NCBI GenBank assembly: GCA_963556045.3
Contig: CAUVYA020000002.1
Location: forward strand, 2,418,001 to 2,482,000
DNA from: UBA4781 sp963556045
Lineage (GTDB): Bacteria > Chloroflexota > Anaerolineae > Anaerolineales > Anaerolineaceae
Direction: 5' to 3'
DNA length: 64,000 nucleotides
Shown one piece after another: positions 36,357 to 44,731 of the stretch. The translations under genes and the position numbers were made by a program. Numbering within the stretch: the stretch's first letter is position 1; the number at the start of each line of letters is the position of its first letter. The notes under the pieces were generated by a model. The model was not told where the DNA came from. It ran no database searches and saw only the letters and a program-made list of their open reading frames with translations.

Positions 36357-37820
36357 TTGTATCCACAAGATAGTTTTGTTGCATATAAATATGTCAACTC
36401 GATAAATTCATCAAAATATGGTTCTGTGTTCATGGCAAAGATCCACGGACAGGATTTCTTGATAGCAGATAACCGAATGGATTTTCGTGGTGAGAAAAAA
36501 GAGTATAGAAATGACAGGAAAATTATCGCCGAATTAACTCATCACAACGCGTGTGTATTACGGGATTTGTTCCCATTTACTGCACCTGCTCAGATCCTTA
36601 AACATGCGTGTTCGCTGGGAATGGGTGACCGTCTTGGAATTGCGACGCCCGGACACATACAGGTGATGAAAAAATATCCTCAGATCACACCTGTATTTGC
36701 TCAACAGAGTATGCGAGAGTTAAATCAAACCGATCGTACCTATGAGGATGTGCTGGACTCGGTTACTTTTTCTGTTTTTAAATATGGTTTTCGAAGGGCT
36801 TTCGGAGCAGATGCAGATCATTTGAAGAAGAAAAAGGAAATTGAAGCCGCTCTGTCGATCGGGTACACCATGATCACGCTCGACCTGAGTGATCATATAC
36901 AGAAGAAATATTTTGATTGCTGCGATGAAACAATAAATGCGGAAAGCCTACCCGACCCGGCATTAGCGGAAATCTATCTTGGCAAGGATTTTACGATCAC
37001 CTCATCCATGGTTCTCCATTACTCAGAAGTGGAATTGAAGCGCATAGCCCTGATTTATGAAAAAGCGTTGGATTTTGTTTCAGAAATTTACAGGTCGTAC
37101 TTCCAAAACGGCAGATACCAGGCAGACCTTGAAATATCAATTGACGAAACGGAAAATCCGACCACCCCTCTCCAGCTTTTTTTTATCGCCAATGAATTGA
37201 CAAGACGGGGTGTCGAGTTTTCTTCCATTGCACCGCGCTTTTGCGGGGAATTCCAAAAGGGCATTGACTACCTGGGTGACCCCTTGTTATTTGAAGCAAA
37301 TCTGCAGGAACATATCGATATTTCACAATTCTTCAAGTATAAGATCAGTGTTCATTCAGGATCTGATAAATTCACCATTTTCCCTGTGATCGGAAAGGTC
37401 ACCCACGGGCGCTTTCATCTGAAAACTTCAGGTACAAGCTGGCTTGAAGCAATGCGTGTTATTGCTTTGAAAGATCCGCAATTGTTCAGAAGGATCCATA
37501 AATTTGCTTTGACGGTATTTAATGATGTTAAAAACCTCTATCATGTTTCAACCGACCTGAACAGAATACCTGACATTGATTCAATTAAAGATCGTGGAAT
37601 TCCCGATCTTTTTTCTCTGAATGATGAGCGTCAATTGATGCATATTACATACGGAGCAATACTGGAGGAACGAGATTATCAGGGCAGGTACGTGTTCAAA
37701 GATCAACTCTTCGATATTTGGGATAAATATGAAGATTACTACCATAAGATCCTTGAACGGCATTTTAAAAAGCATATAGATTTATTGATCAGTGAAACTG
37801 GAAAACTATTGATGGAATGA
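36357..37820 (+). CDS. uxaE: tagaturonate epimerase family protein (UxaE type)
   Basis: The 487-residue enzyme resembles UxaE, which epimerises D-tagaturonate and D-fructuronate in Thermotoga-type hexuronate catabolism. The C-terminal half has the family stretches SSIAPRFCGEFQKGIDYLGD, KISVHSGSDKFTIFP and LKTSGTSWLEAMR, characteristic of the metal-dependent barrel. The start is TTG at 36357, forced because an in-frame stop lies six bases earlier; GAGAGG stands 12 bases upstream. Translation from the ATG at 36432 would drop 25 residues. In this operon it would act on the open-chain keto-acid released by the upstream hydrolase. Whether the true substrate is tagaturonate or a related keto-acid is not known. 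Confidence 0.8.
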   Translation: MYPQDSFVAYKYVNSINSSKYGSVFMAKIHGQDFLIADNRMDFRGEKKEYRNDRKIIAELTHHNACVLRDLFPFTAPAQILKHACSLGMGDRLGIATPGHIQVMKKYPQITPVFAQQSMRELNQTDRTYEDVLDSVTFSVFKYGFRRAFGADADHLKKKKEIEAALSIGYTMITLDLSDHIQKKYFDCCDETINAESLPDPALAEIYLGKDFTITSSMVLHYSEVELKRIALIYEKALDFVSEIYRSYFQNGRYQADLEISIDETENPTTPLQLFFIANELTRRGVEFSSIAPRFCGEFQKGIDYLGDPLLFEANLQEHIDISQFFKYKISVHSGSDKFTIFPVIGKVTHGRFHLKTSGTSWLEAMRVIALKDPQLFRRIHKFALTVFNDVKNLYHVSTDLNRIPDIDSIKDRGIPDLFSLNDERQLMHITYGAILEERDYQGRYVFKDQLFDIWDKYEDYYHKILERHFKKHIDLLISETGKLLME

Positions 37821-37894
37821 TTCATTTTACCCGAATGTACACGAATGAAAGGTAAGCATGGGTAAAAAAAGTACGTTTGAAAAGGAGTTGTATG

Positions 37895-38977
37895 ATGAAC
37901 GAAAAATATAAAAGCCCGCTGCACGAAACTGTGAGTACAACTGCAACAGATCTATGGAACGATTCCTGTTCGGTGGATGAGCTGACCTATGCGATTGAGA
38001 ATGGAGCGGTGGGGGCGACCTCCAATCCGACCATCGTATACAACGTATTAAAGAAAGAGATGCCGCTGTGGGAAGACAGACTGTACGAACTTATCAGATC
38101 GAACCCGACCTGGAGTGAAGTGGAAATCACCTGGAAGATCTTTGAAGAGATCGGGGTGCGGGGTGCGAAATTGCTGGAACCGGTTTTCGAGAGAGAAGAT
38201 GGAAAAAAGGGGCGATTATCGATCCAGACGAATCCTGCCAATTACCGCAACGCAAAGTTGATAGCGGAGCAAGCTATCCATTTTGATTCACTCGCTCCCA
38301 ATATTCAGGTGAAAGCGCCGGTCACGAAAGCGGGTATCGAGGCAATTGAAGAAGCTACATTTCACGGGGTGAATGTCAATGCCACGGTATGTTTCACCGT
38401 TCCACAGGCAATTGCGGTAGCAGAAGCGGTGGAACGCGGACTGAAACGACGAGAAGCGGAAGGGAAAGCTACGGGAAAGATGAGTCCGGTGTGCACCATC
38501 ATGGTAGGGAGGACGGATGACTGGTTGAAAGTGGTCGCGAAGAAAGAAGGGATCACCCTCACACCCGGTTATATGGATTGGGCAGGAGTAGCCTGCATGA
38601 AAAAAGCGTATGATCTTTATCAGCAGCGTGGGTATCGAACCCGTTTACTTGCTGCAGCGTACCGCAATCACTTGCACTGGTCCGAATTCATCGGAGGGGA
38701 TCTCATTTTGACCATTCCATACAAATGGCAGTTGTTGTTCAACAGCTCCGATGTGGAAGTGAAGGAGCGCATTAATGACCCGGTATCACCTGAAATAATA
38801 GAATCACTCTATTCTCATTTTGAGGATTTCCGCAAAGCGTATGATGAGGATGGAATGACGGCTGAGGAATTTGATACTTACGGGGCAACCGTTCGAACAT
38901 TACGAGGTTTTATCACCTCATATCATGATCTGCAGGCATTGATCCGGGATTTCATGCTGCCAGATCCAGATAAATAG
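37895..38977 (+). CDS. divergent transaldolase-family protein
   Basis: This 360-residue class I aldolase-type enzyme keeps the transaldolase landmarks: GAVGATSNPTIVYNVL near 38, IQTNPANYRNA near 110, the Schiff-base Lys 140 in IQVKAPVTKAGIEAI, and NVNATVCFTVPQAIAVAEAVERGL. It is longer than fructose-6-phosphate aldolases (about 220) and has a distinct C-terminal half with WAGVACMKKAYDLY and YRTRLLAAAYRNHLHW. The second ATG (37895) is chosen because AAGGAG is seven bases upstream. Sitting between a keto-acid epimerase and an acylating aldehyde dehydrogenase, it may cleave a C6 keto-sugar or keto-acid and hand an aldehyde to the next enzyme. Confidence 0.82.
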   Translation: MNEKYKSPLHETVSTTATDLWNDSCSVDELTYAIENGAVGATSNPTIVYNVLKKEMPLWEDRLYELIRSNPTWSEVEITWKIFEEIGVRGAKLLEPVFEREDGKKGRLSIQTNPANYRNAKLIAEQAIHFDSLAPNIQVKAPVTKAGIEAIEEATFHGVNVNATVCFTVPQAIAVAEAVERGLKRREAEGKATGKMSPVCTIMVGRTDDWLKVVAKKEGITLTPGYMDWAGVACMKKAYDLYQQRGYRTRLLAAAYRNHLHWSEFIGGDLILTIPYKWQLLFNSSDVEVKERINDPVSPEIIESLYSHFEDFRKAYDEDGMTAEEFDTYGATVRTLRGFITSYHDLQALIRDFMLPDPDK

Positions 38978-38990
38978 AACAGGATGAATC

Positions 38991-40373
38991 ATGGAAGATA
39001 CAGGTATTGATTCGTTGATAAGCCGGGCAAGAAAAGCACAGGAAGCCATCGAAAATTACTCGCAGGAAGAAGTGGATTTGATGGTGTCTGCTGTTGGGTG
39101 GGAGACTTACAAACAGGCAGATGCGATAGCCAGGCTGGCTGTGGAAGAAACAGGTATGGGTGTTTATGAACATAAACGTGTGAAACACCAGAAAAAAACA
39201 CTGGGCACACTGCGTGATATGCAGGGAGTGAAGACGGTGGGAGTGATCGAAAATGATCCCCTAAAAGGGCTGATAAAAATAGCCAAGCCTGTGGGAATCA
39301 TTGGAGCATTGACACCCGTCACCAACTGTGAAGCAACGCTGCCTGCAAAAGCATTGCCTGCCCTGAAGTGCCGCAATGCCATCATCTTTGCCCCGCACCC
39401 CAGGGCAAAGAAGACAGCCGCCATGGTTTGTGAATCCATGTGGCGGGGTTTGCAGAAGATCGGCGCTCCTCTTGATTTGATCCAATATATCAAGGAGCCA
39501 TCCATCGAATATGCAAAAGAATTAATGAGCAAGGTGGATCTGGTCATTGCCACCGGGGGAGAATCAATGGTTAAATCGGCTTATTCCAGTGGAACGCCCG
39601 CTTATGGTGTGGGTGCAGGCAATGCTGTGGTGATCGTGGATGAAAGTGCTGACCTGCCCGCTGCCGCACAAAAGATCTATCTCGGGAAAACCTTTGATAA
39701 CGCTACCTCATGCTCATCGGAGAATTCGGTTGTGATTCAGAACAGTGTCTATGATGAAATGGTCAGGCAGTTGAAGGCACAGGGTGCATACCTTTGCAGC
39801 GAGCAGGAACGCGATAGACTGAAGCAGCTCATGTGGTCAGATGGAATTCATCTTAATGGCAATATTGTCGCACAGCCGGTGGAGAAGATAGCAGAATTGG
39901 CAGGAATTGATATCCCTTCAGGCACGACCATGTTGCTGGTCGAAGGAAAACATATCGGTGCAGACGATCCGTTTTGCAGAGAGAAACTCTCATTGGTATT
40001 AACCATCTGGAAATACGAAAGATTCAATGATGCGATTGATATGATCGAAGCGATCACGGCAATGAATGGTCGTGGACATTCCTGTGGTATTCATACAACC
40101 AAGGAAGATCACATTCTGGAACTGGGAAAGCGTGTTAAAGTCAGTCGTATCATGGTGAATCAATCACACAGTCTGGGAAACAGCGGCAATTACAACAATG
40201 GCATGCCTTTCACACTCACTTTGGGTTGTGGAACCTGGGGAGGGAATATTACCAGTGAAAATATCCACTGGAAGCATTACATGAATATGACCTGGGTATC
40301 GAAGCCGATCACACCTGTAGAACCCGACCAGCAGGCGCTCTTCGGAAAATATTGGCAAAAATTTGGAGAATGA
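38991..40373 (+). CDS. aldehyde dehydrogenase, CoA-acylating type (EutE/AdhE-N/SauS-like)
   Basis: The 460-residue protein matches the acylating branch of the aldehyde dehydrogenases. It has the catalytic Cys 241 in NATSCSSENSVVI, the cofactor segment PVGIIGALTPVTN near 100, GAGNAVVIVDESAD near 208, and the C-terminal CGTWGGNITSENIHWKHYMN typical of EutE, SauS and the N-terminal half of AdhE. The Glu general base of hydrolytic ALDHs is absent at its usual place, which fits thioester transfer to CoA. It is 13 bp after the transaldolase gene with AGGA at a good spacing. It probably converts the aldehyde made upstream into an acyl-CoA. Substrate is unknown. Confidence 0.88.
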   Translation: MEDTGIDSLISRARKAQEAIENYSQEEVDLMVSAVGWETYKQADAIARLAVEETGMGVYEHKRVKHQKKTLGTLRDMQGVKTVGVIENDPLKGLIKIAKPVGIIGALTPVTNCEATLPAKALPALKCRNAIIFAPHPRAKKTAAMVCESMWRGLQKIGAPLDLIQYIKEPSIEYAKELMSKVDLVIATGGESMVKSAYSSGTPAYGVGAGNAVVIVDESADLPAAAQKIYLGKTFDNATSCSSENSVVIQNSVYDEMVRQLKAQGAYLCSEQERDRLKQLMWSDGIHLNGNIVAQPVEKIAELAGIDIPSGTTMLLVEGKHIGADDPFCREKLSLVLTIWKYERFNDAIDMIEAITAMNGRGHSCGIHTTKEDHILELGKRVKVSRIMVNQSHSLGNSGNYNNGMPFTLTLGCGTWGGNITSENIHWKHYMNMTWVSKPITPVEPDQQALFGKYWQKFGE

Positions 40374-40383
40374 GGGATGTGTA

Positions 40384-40420
40384 AAAAGAACAGCAATTTT
40401 TTTGTGTGCTGCTCTTTTCT
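40384..40420 (+). terminator. terminator of the carbohydrate operon
   Basis: A 12-bp inverted repeat with one mismatch (40384-40395 with 40407-40418) encloses a T-rich loop and ends in TTTTCT, just after the aldehyde dehydrogenase stop and before the convergent PTS locus. The long loop makes it weaker than the others here. Confidence 0.6.
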
Positions 40421-40454
40421 ATTTCACACTGTTCGTTATTGCTGATTTCGATTC

Positions 40455-40799
40455 CTAAAGCCCTTTCTCCAGCTCTTGGAAAAAGGTGCGAATGATTGTT
40501 TCAACGACCCCAGCGCGAGCGCCGAACATCAATTTTTGCCCAATCGCATTCAAGGGGAACGCAAATAGTTCGATTTGTGTGCCCCCGTCCTCTGATTCGG
40601 TAAAGGTGATCTCCAGTTGGCTGCGATCTCCTAAATAGTCACCGAAGAGTTTCTTGTCCATCTGTGCGATCAATGTACCCTTTGCCTGATCTTGTTTGAT
40701 CACTTTTCCACCCATATATTGAATCGTATGGATGGCTGTAGTGAACAGAATATCCTGCGGTTGTTGGAATATTTTAAGTGCTTTCTTTTCGTATGGCAT
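40455..40799 (-). CDS. small uncharacterised protein at the end of the PTS operon
   Basis: The 114-residue soluble protein is not assigned to a family with confidence. The pattern of alternating strands (GGKVIKQDQAKGTLIAQ, RSQLEITFTES, TQIELFAFPL) and a final amphipathic helix resembles small SRPBCC or DUF-type alpha/beta folds that bind hydrophobic ligands. Its ATG follows the kinase stop codon with no gap, so it is translated with the upstream operon. It has no signal peptide, membrane helix or cysteine. It is the last gene of the PTS locus. Confidence 0.6.
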   Translation of the reverse strand: MPYEKKALKIFQQPQDILFTTAIHTIQYMGGKVIKQDQAKGTLIAQMDKKLFGDYLGDRSQLEITFTESEDGGTQIELFAFPLNAIGQKLMFGARAGVVETIIRTFFQELEKGL

Positions 40800-41729
40800 T
40801 TAGACCTCACGAATCATTATCTGATTTAATAACTCTCCGATTTTTTGAGATTCAGGCATCATGGTGCCCGCCAGGTTCGCGGCGGCTGATCCGGCAGCCA
40901 GCCCCCATTGAAAAGCATCCAGTAAGGTTTTATTTGTGCTTAAGCGGTACACAACGGATGCGAGCATTGCATCTCCGGCGCCGATGGGGTTGACCTCAAC
41001 GATGTGAGGGGGAACACCGATCCACTGATGTGTGCCATCGCTGCAGATGGCTTGCTCCTTTCCAGCGGAAAGAATGATGTTGTTGATCCCCATTTGATGC
41101 ATCTTTGCGATCGCTTTCCTGACATTCTGGATATCACTGCCGTTCATTTCAGCGATATCAGCCAGTTCGTCGAGATTGGGTTTGATCAGAAAAGGCTTGG
41201 CTGTACAGCCGATTCTGAAAGCCTCACCGCTGGAATCCAGCACCGCTTTTGCGCCACCCTGGTTGATCAGCAGGATCAATTGAGCGTAGATATCCACCGG
41301 AACGCCGTACGGAATACTGCCGGCTAAGACCCACCAATCGTCTGGCTGAATCAGATTTTTCACTTTTTGCAGCAGTTCCTTCGTTTCATCTGTCGAAACG
41401 GTGGGTCCCGGCTCGTTGATCTTGATATACCCGTCGTTTGTATCGCTGATGGCACTGATATTGGTGCGTGTTTCTCCCTGTATCCGCACGAAATCCGTTC
41501 GTATCCCGATTTCCGTTAACCCTCTGCAGAGAACATCTCCGGTGTGCCCTCCCACAAAACCCAGGGCAGTGCATTCCACCCCGTACACAGCCAGCATTCT
41601 GGCGATATTGAAACCTTTCCCGCCGTAATCCAGCTTGATGGAGGAGGCTCGCAGAACGGTGTTGGGTACCAGTTCTGAGACATGGTATTGTTTGTCGAGT
41701 GCCGGGTTCAGCGTTATGGTGTAGATCAT
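40800..41729 (-). CDS. 1-phosphofructokinase/tagatose-6-phosphate kinase family protein
   Basis: The 309-residue PfkB-family kinase has the FruK/LacC signature at the very start (MIYTITLNPALDKQYHV), the glycine box LDYGGKGFNIARMLA near 33, and the ATP and catalytic motif NPIGAGDAML near 248 with the catalytic Asp. Such enzymes phosphorylate fructose-1-phosphate or tagatose-6-phosphate to the bisphosphate. The start ATG overlaps the upstream stop (ATGA). In this PTS locus it would act after the dehydrogenase step, sending the carbon to glycolysis by fructose- or tagatose-bisphosphate aldolase. The aldolase is not in the window, and the exact sugar phosphate cannot be told from sequence. Confidence 0.88.
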   Translation of the reverse strand: MIYTITLNPALDKQYHVSELVPNTVLRASSIKLDYGGKGFNIARMLAVYGVECTALGFVGGHTGDVLCRGLTEIGIRTDFVRIQGETRTNISAISDTNDGYIKINEPGPTVSTDETKELLQKVKNLIQPDDWWVLAGSIPYGVPVDIYAQLILLINQGGAKAVLDSSGEAFRIGCTAKPFLIKPNLDELADIAEMNGSDIQNVRKAIAKMHQMGINNIILSAGKEQAICSDGTHQWIGVPPHIVEVNPIGAGDAMLASVVYRLSTNKTLLDAFQWGLAAGSAAANLAGTMMPESQKIGELLNQIMIREV

Positions 41730-42112
41730 GGTTCGGTTTCTCCTGTCATAAGCGCTTTTCTTGAGAAGAGTAATCCAAGCATAGCACCACCTGCCGTAGA
41801 TTCAAGGATAACGAGGGTTTTCCCTCCCAGATCGTAAGCATATTTGCGTAATGCCAGCGAAAGCATGAAGATCAGGTATGGCACAAGAGTCATAAGGAAT
41901 TCCTTGATCATGCTCACAAAAGGCACCTTTTTCTTCCATGTTCGGATGATGACCGTTGCAGCCGCCGCCAGAATGGCGAGCCGGATGGCAATTCCAACAT
42001 CAGCGTAGTCAGATGGCTGATAAAAAACGCCGTAATACAAGCCTAACAACGCACCCACAAAAATGCTGCTGGCACGTTTTTTAGGGGAAGGTCCGCTCTT
42101 TTCAGTGCTCAT
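41726..42112 (-). CDS. small membrane protein of the PTS operon
   Basis: This 128-residue protein has three or four hydrophobic segments (about 17-32, 40-58, 75-92 and 104-120) and a basic N-terminus. No family is recognised. The start is the ATG at 42112, which overlaps the dehydrogenase TGA (ATGA); a second ATGA overlap joins it to the kinase gene, so the three are translationally coupled. The tight coupling argues for a role in the same sugar pathway, perhaps membrane organisation or an accessory to uptake. That is only inference. Confidence 0.65.
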   Translation of the reverse strand: MSTEKSGPSPKKRASSIFVGALLGLYYGVFYQPSDYADVGIAIRLAILAAAATVIIRTWKKKVPFVSMIKEFLMTLVPYLIFMLSLALRKYAYDLGGKTLVILESTAGGAMLGLLFSRKALMTGETEP

Positions 42113-43863
42113 GCGGCGCTGCCTGTCCATAATTCTTCAATCATGGCTTTCTCAGCCTCAATCGTCCACAGGTAATTATCTCCCAGTTTACTGGCGATGG
42201 CTGGATAGTGTTGTTCGAGTTCCTGTAAACCTATCAACGGCAGATCAAGGATTTGCGGGAAAATAATGATCTTACCCGCGTAAGTCCCGTTTAATAAAGC
42301 GCTGATGCCCTCTCTGGCAGCGCCCATCCCGCCAATAGCCGCGACAGACCGATTGGGGTTTAATTCACCGTCCAGTGTCTTCTGCAGAACCACTTGCTGA
42401 TCATGGATCCTTGATCCGGAAGTGCCGGTTAATTGCAAGTTGCCCATAAAAACAGAACTGAGATTCACATTGATAAAGGTACCATTGGGCACGCCTGCGA
42501 ATAACATCAACATGCCATCCGCCTTTAAAAGAGCAGCGCTTTCTTCCATGAGCTTTGCCACCGGAGCACAGATCACGGCATCGTCTACAAACTTTTCTCC
42601 CGTTATCTCGTGAAGAAAATCCTGTAATGATCGCGCTTCAACTTCAGGATTATAGATCCTGAAGTTCTTACCTTTTTTTTCTGCCAGCGGTGCGATGATC
42701 GCTCGCAGAACCTCAGCCCGCTCCTGATTCAGTTCTGTGGCAATGATGGTCTGGGGACCATTCGCGTTTTCAACTGCGCGCTGGACGTGCATCTGTCCCA
42801 TCGGACCACCTGCACCCACAAATAGAGCAGTACCGCCTGGGCGTAATTCACAGCGGTTTCGCTTTTCTCCATATGCGGATGAAATATCACTGCTTTTTGT
42901 TCCAACGTAGGCGGTGTAATGATAATGAATACGCCCGGCATCAATGTCGGATTTATCCTTCAGTTCGTGTGTGCCCACGATATTCATCACCCCTCTGAAG
43001 GCGATCAATTTGGCGATTTCGCCTACCAATTTCCCGGAGGTGGGGGAAAGAACGATGATGTCATCGAACCCATTCCCATCCGTGGAGCGGGCGTTGAAAG
43101 ATGAAAGATCTTCCACAGAGATATCCCCTGTTTCCACGACCTTTGTCTCCAGCGGAACATCCTTTAAAATGGCTTCCTTCAGCGATGGTGGTACATTGGT
43201 CAGAAAAATGGTTGCAGGCGCTTGAAGACCATCGCTGAAAGTGTAGCGTGTACTGTCACTTTTCTGCCCGATGATCCACATCATCCCGCCTATCCTGGGT
43301 TCCAGTCTTCTACGCTGCGTATAGGCAGCATCCACACACGCCCAGGGTTCGGTGAGAGCCGCTTCTGCATAACCAACCCGTTCATCAACAGGGATGACAT
43401 ACGCGCCATCATCAGCATCCAGCACTTCTGGACCGATCAAATGGTACTGGATCAGACCGCCGGAGATGGTATAGCCATAAGCAGTGTTGCGGCGATTCAC
43501 GTAAATGTCCGGTTGAATTGCCAGTCTCTGCCCCGGCTTGTATGTTCCTGAGAGGTTCTTGCCGACTTTAATAATGGTCAAAGCGACTTCATGACCAACT
43601 CTGGTCGGCTCTTTCGCAAGATCCCGCCCGTATAATTTGGGATGATCTCCACCCAGTTTGATCAGTTTTACGTCGGAAAAACAGAGTCCAACCGCATCTA
43701 CCCTGACAAGCAACTGGTCGTCAGTGGGCAGGGGAATGGGGAAGGACTCCGGTTTTCCATTCTTCCCGATCCGGTCAACGCCGGCGCCGTAGAGATTCCA
43801 TGTTAAGGTGGACTCCGGTAGTGTTAAGTCTTTTTGATATTCCTCGAATTTGGGATCATTCAT
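42109..43863 (-). CDS. large zinc-type alcohol/polyol-phosphate dehydrogenase with an extra Rossmann-like insert
   Basis: This 584-residue protein is far longer than ordinary medium-chain dehydrogenases (about 350). The N-terminal GroES-like domain has catalytic zinc ligands in GLCFSDVK (Cys), VGHEV (His-Glu) and TEPWACV (Glu). The usual four-cysteine structural zinc loop is not seen. Residues about 200-340 form an extra alpha/beta segment (start MMWIIGQ, then DIIVLSPTSG) that looks like a decayed nucleotide-binding unit. The proper NAD site GAGGPMGQMHVQ follows near 365. The nearest familiar relatives are PTS-linked sorbose-1-phosphate or polyol-phosphate dehydrogenases. The start at 43863 has AAAGGA upstream; a longer frame to 43935 lacks one. 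It may replace MtlD in this locus. Confidence 0.8.
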   Translation of the reverse strand: MNDPKFEEYQKDLTLPESTLTWNLYGAGVDRIGKNGKPESFPIPLPTDDQLLVRVDAVGLCFSDVKLIKLGGDHPKLYGRDLAKEPTRVGHEVALTIIKVGKNLSGTYKPGQRLAIQPDIYVNRRNTAYGYTISGGLIQYHLIGPEVLDADDGAYVIPVDERVGYAEAALTEPWACVDAAYTQRRRLEPRIGGMMWIIGQKSDSTRYTFSDGLQAPATIFLTNVPPSLKEAILKDVPLETKVVETGDISVEDLSSFNARSTDGNGFDDIIVLSPTSGKLVGEIAKLIAFRGVMNIVGTHELKDKSDIDAGRIHYHYTAYVGTKSSDISSAYGEKRNRCELRPGGTALFVGAGGPMGQMHVQRAVENANGPQTIIATELNQERAEVLRAIIAPLAEKKGKNFRIYNPEVEARSLQDFLHEITGEKFVDDAVICAPVAKLMEESAALLKADGMLMLFAGVPNGTFINVNLSSVFMGNLQLTGTSGSRIHDQQVVLQKTLDGELNPNRSVAAIGGMGAAREGISALLNGTYAGKIIIFPQILDLPLIGLQELEQHYPAIASKLGDNYLWTIEAEKAMIEELWTGSAA

Positions 43864-43976
43864 TTTCTTTTTTCCTTTTTCCTGTACACCATGAGCAGAA
43901 AATTTCCGGGAGCCGATCTCCATGCTTGAAAACATGGAATGAACATCGCTGCTTATACCTTATTTCTATGAATTGT

Positions 43977-44243
43977 TTATTCTCCTAACAATCCATTTTC
44001 AATACTTTCCTTTAAAGACCTAAATACAGTTTCCTCATCTTCTCCGTTGATTTCGATCCTTATGGTCGAGCCACTCTCAACTCCCAGGGTGAGGATGGAA
44101 ATGAGGCTTTTCCCATTGGCTTTCTTCTCACCGTGCAATACCGCAATGTCTGAGGAGTATTCTTTTACAAAATTGACAAAATTCTTTGCAGGTCGTGCGT
44201 GCAAGCCACTTTGATTGCTTAAATAGATATTCAACTCTTTCAT
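43977..44243 (-). CDS. HPr-family phosphocarrier protein
   Basis: The 88-residue HPr domain protein has the phosphorylated His 15 in GLHARPA and a Ser 46 regulatory site in KANGKSLISI. It passes phosphate from Enzyme I to EIIA. A locus-specific HPr is common where several PTS systems coexist or where the general ptsHI genes lie elsewhere; no Enzyme I gene is in this window. It lies between the EIIA gene and the dehydrogenase gene, on the same strand. Presence of Ser 46 suggests that HPr kinase control is possible. Confidence 0.93.
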   Translation of the reverse strand: MKELNIYLSNQSGLHARPAKNFVNFVKEYSSDIAVLHGEKKANGKSLISILTLGVESGSTIRIEINGEDEETVFRSLKESIENGLLGE

Positions 44244-44294
44244 GAAATGACCCTGTCATAGTCGAATGCTTTGCTTTTTCTGTGATTCGACCGG

Positions 44295-44729
44295 TTATTC
44301 TTTCTCTTTATTCAAGTAATTCAGAATCGTACGTGCATCTGCTGTGGTTTTCATTTCTGCTGCAATCTCTTCATCATCGATTGCTTCAGCCAGATTTGCC
44401 AGTATGGATACATGCTCATCGCGCAGTGCGGCAATTCCTATGATCAGGTAAGCCATTTCACCTTCGTCCCATTTCACCCCATCCGGGACCTGCAGTACGG
44501 AGATACAGGTATGCAGGATATCGCTGCGGTTGTCGAATTGACCATGAGGGATCGCAACTCCATTGCCCAAGTAGGTGGACATGATCTCTTCTCTAGCCAG
44601 CATTCCATCAATGTAATTCTGGGTGACACATCCAGCATCAAGGAGCAGTTTTCCGCATTGGCAAATCGCATCTTTTTTATGGCGTACTTTCGCATTGAGT
44701 CGAATGTTTTCTTTCGATAAGATGCCCAT
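44295..44729 (-). CDS. PTS mannitol/fructose-type EIIA protein
   Basis: The 144-residue protein is a free-standing PTS EIIA type 2 domain. The phosphorylated His is residue 62 in GNGVAIPHGQF, and MAYLIIGIAALRDEHVSILANLA is the conserved second half. In E. coli this domain is fused to MtlA; here it is separate, as in Gram-positive MtlF. It lies 2 bp after the EIIB gene and would transfer phosphate from HPr to EIIB Cys 17. Its phosphorylation state probably also informs the PRD regulator, which lacks its own EIIA domain. Confidence 0.92.
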   Translation of the reverse strand: MGILSKENIRLNAKVRHKKDAICQCGKLLLDAGCVTQNYIDGMLAREEIMSTYLGNGVAIPHGQFDNRSDILHTCISVLQVPDGVKWDEGEMAYLIIGIAALRDEHVSILANLAEAIDDEEIAAEMKTTADARTILNYLNKEKE

Positions 44730-44731
44730 GC

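Noticed and set aside
35188..40373. Sulfoquinovose breakdown by the sulfo-transaldolase pathway
   Set aside because: A transaldolase and an aldehyde dehydrogenase are present, but no sulfoquinovosidase, SQ isomerase or sulfonate exporter is seen, and the creatininase- and UxaE-like genes point to cyclitols or uronates.
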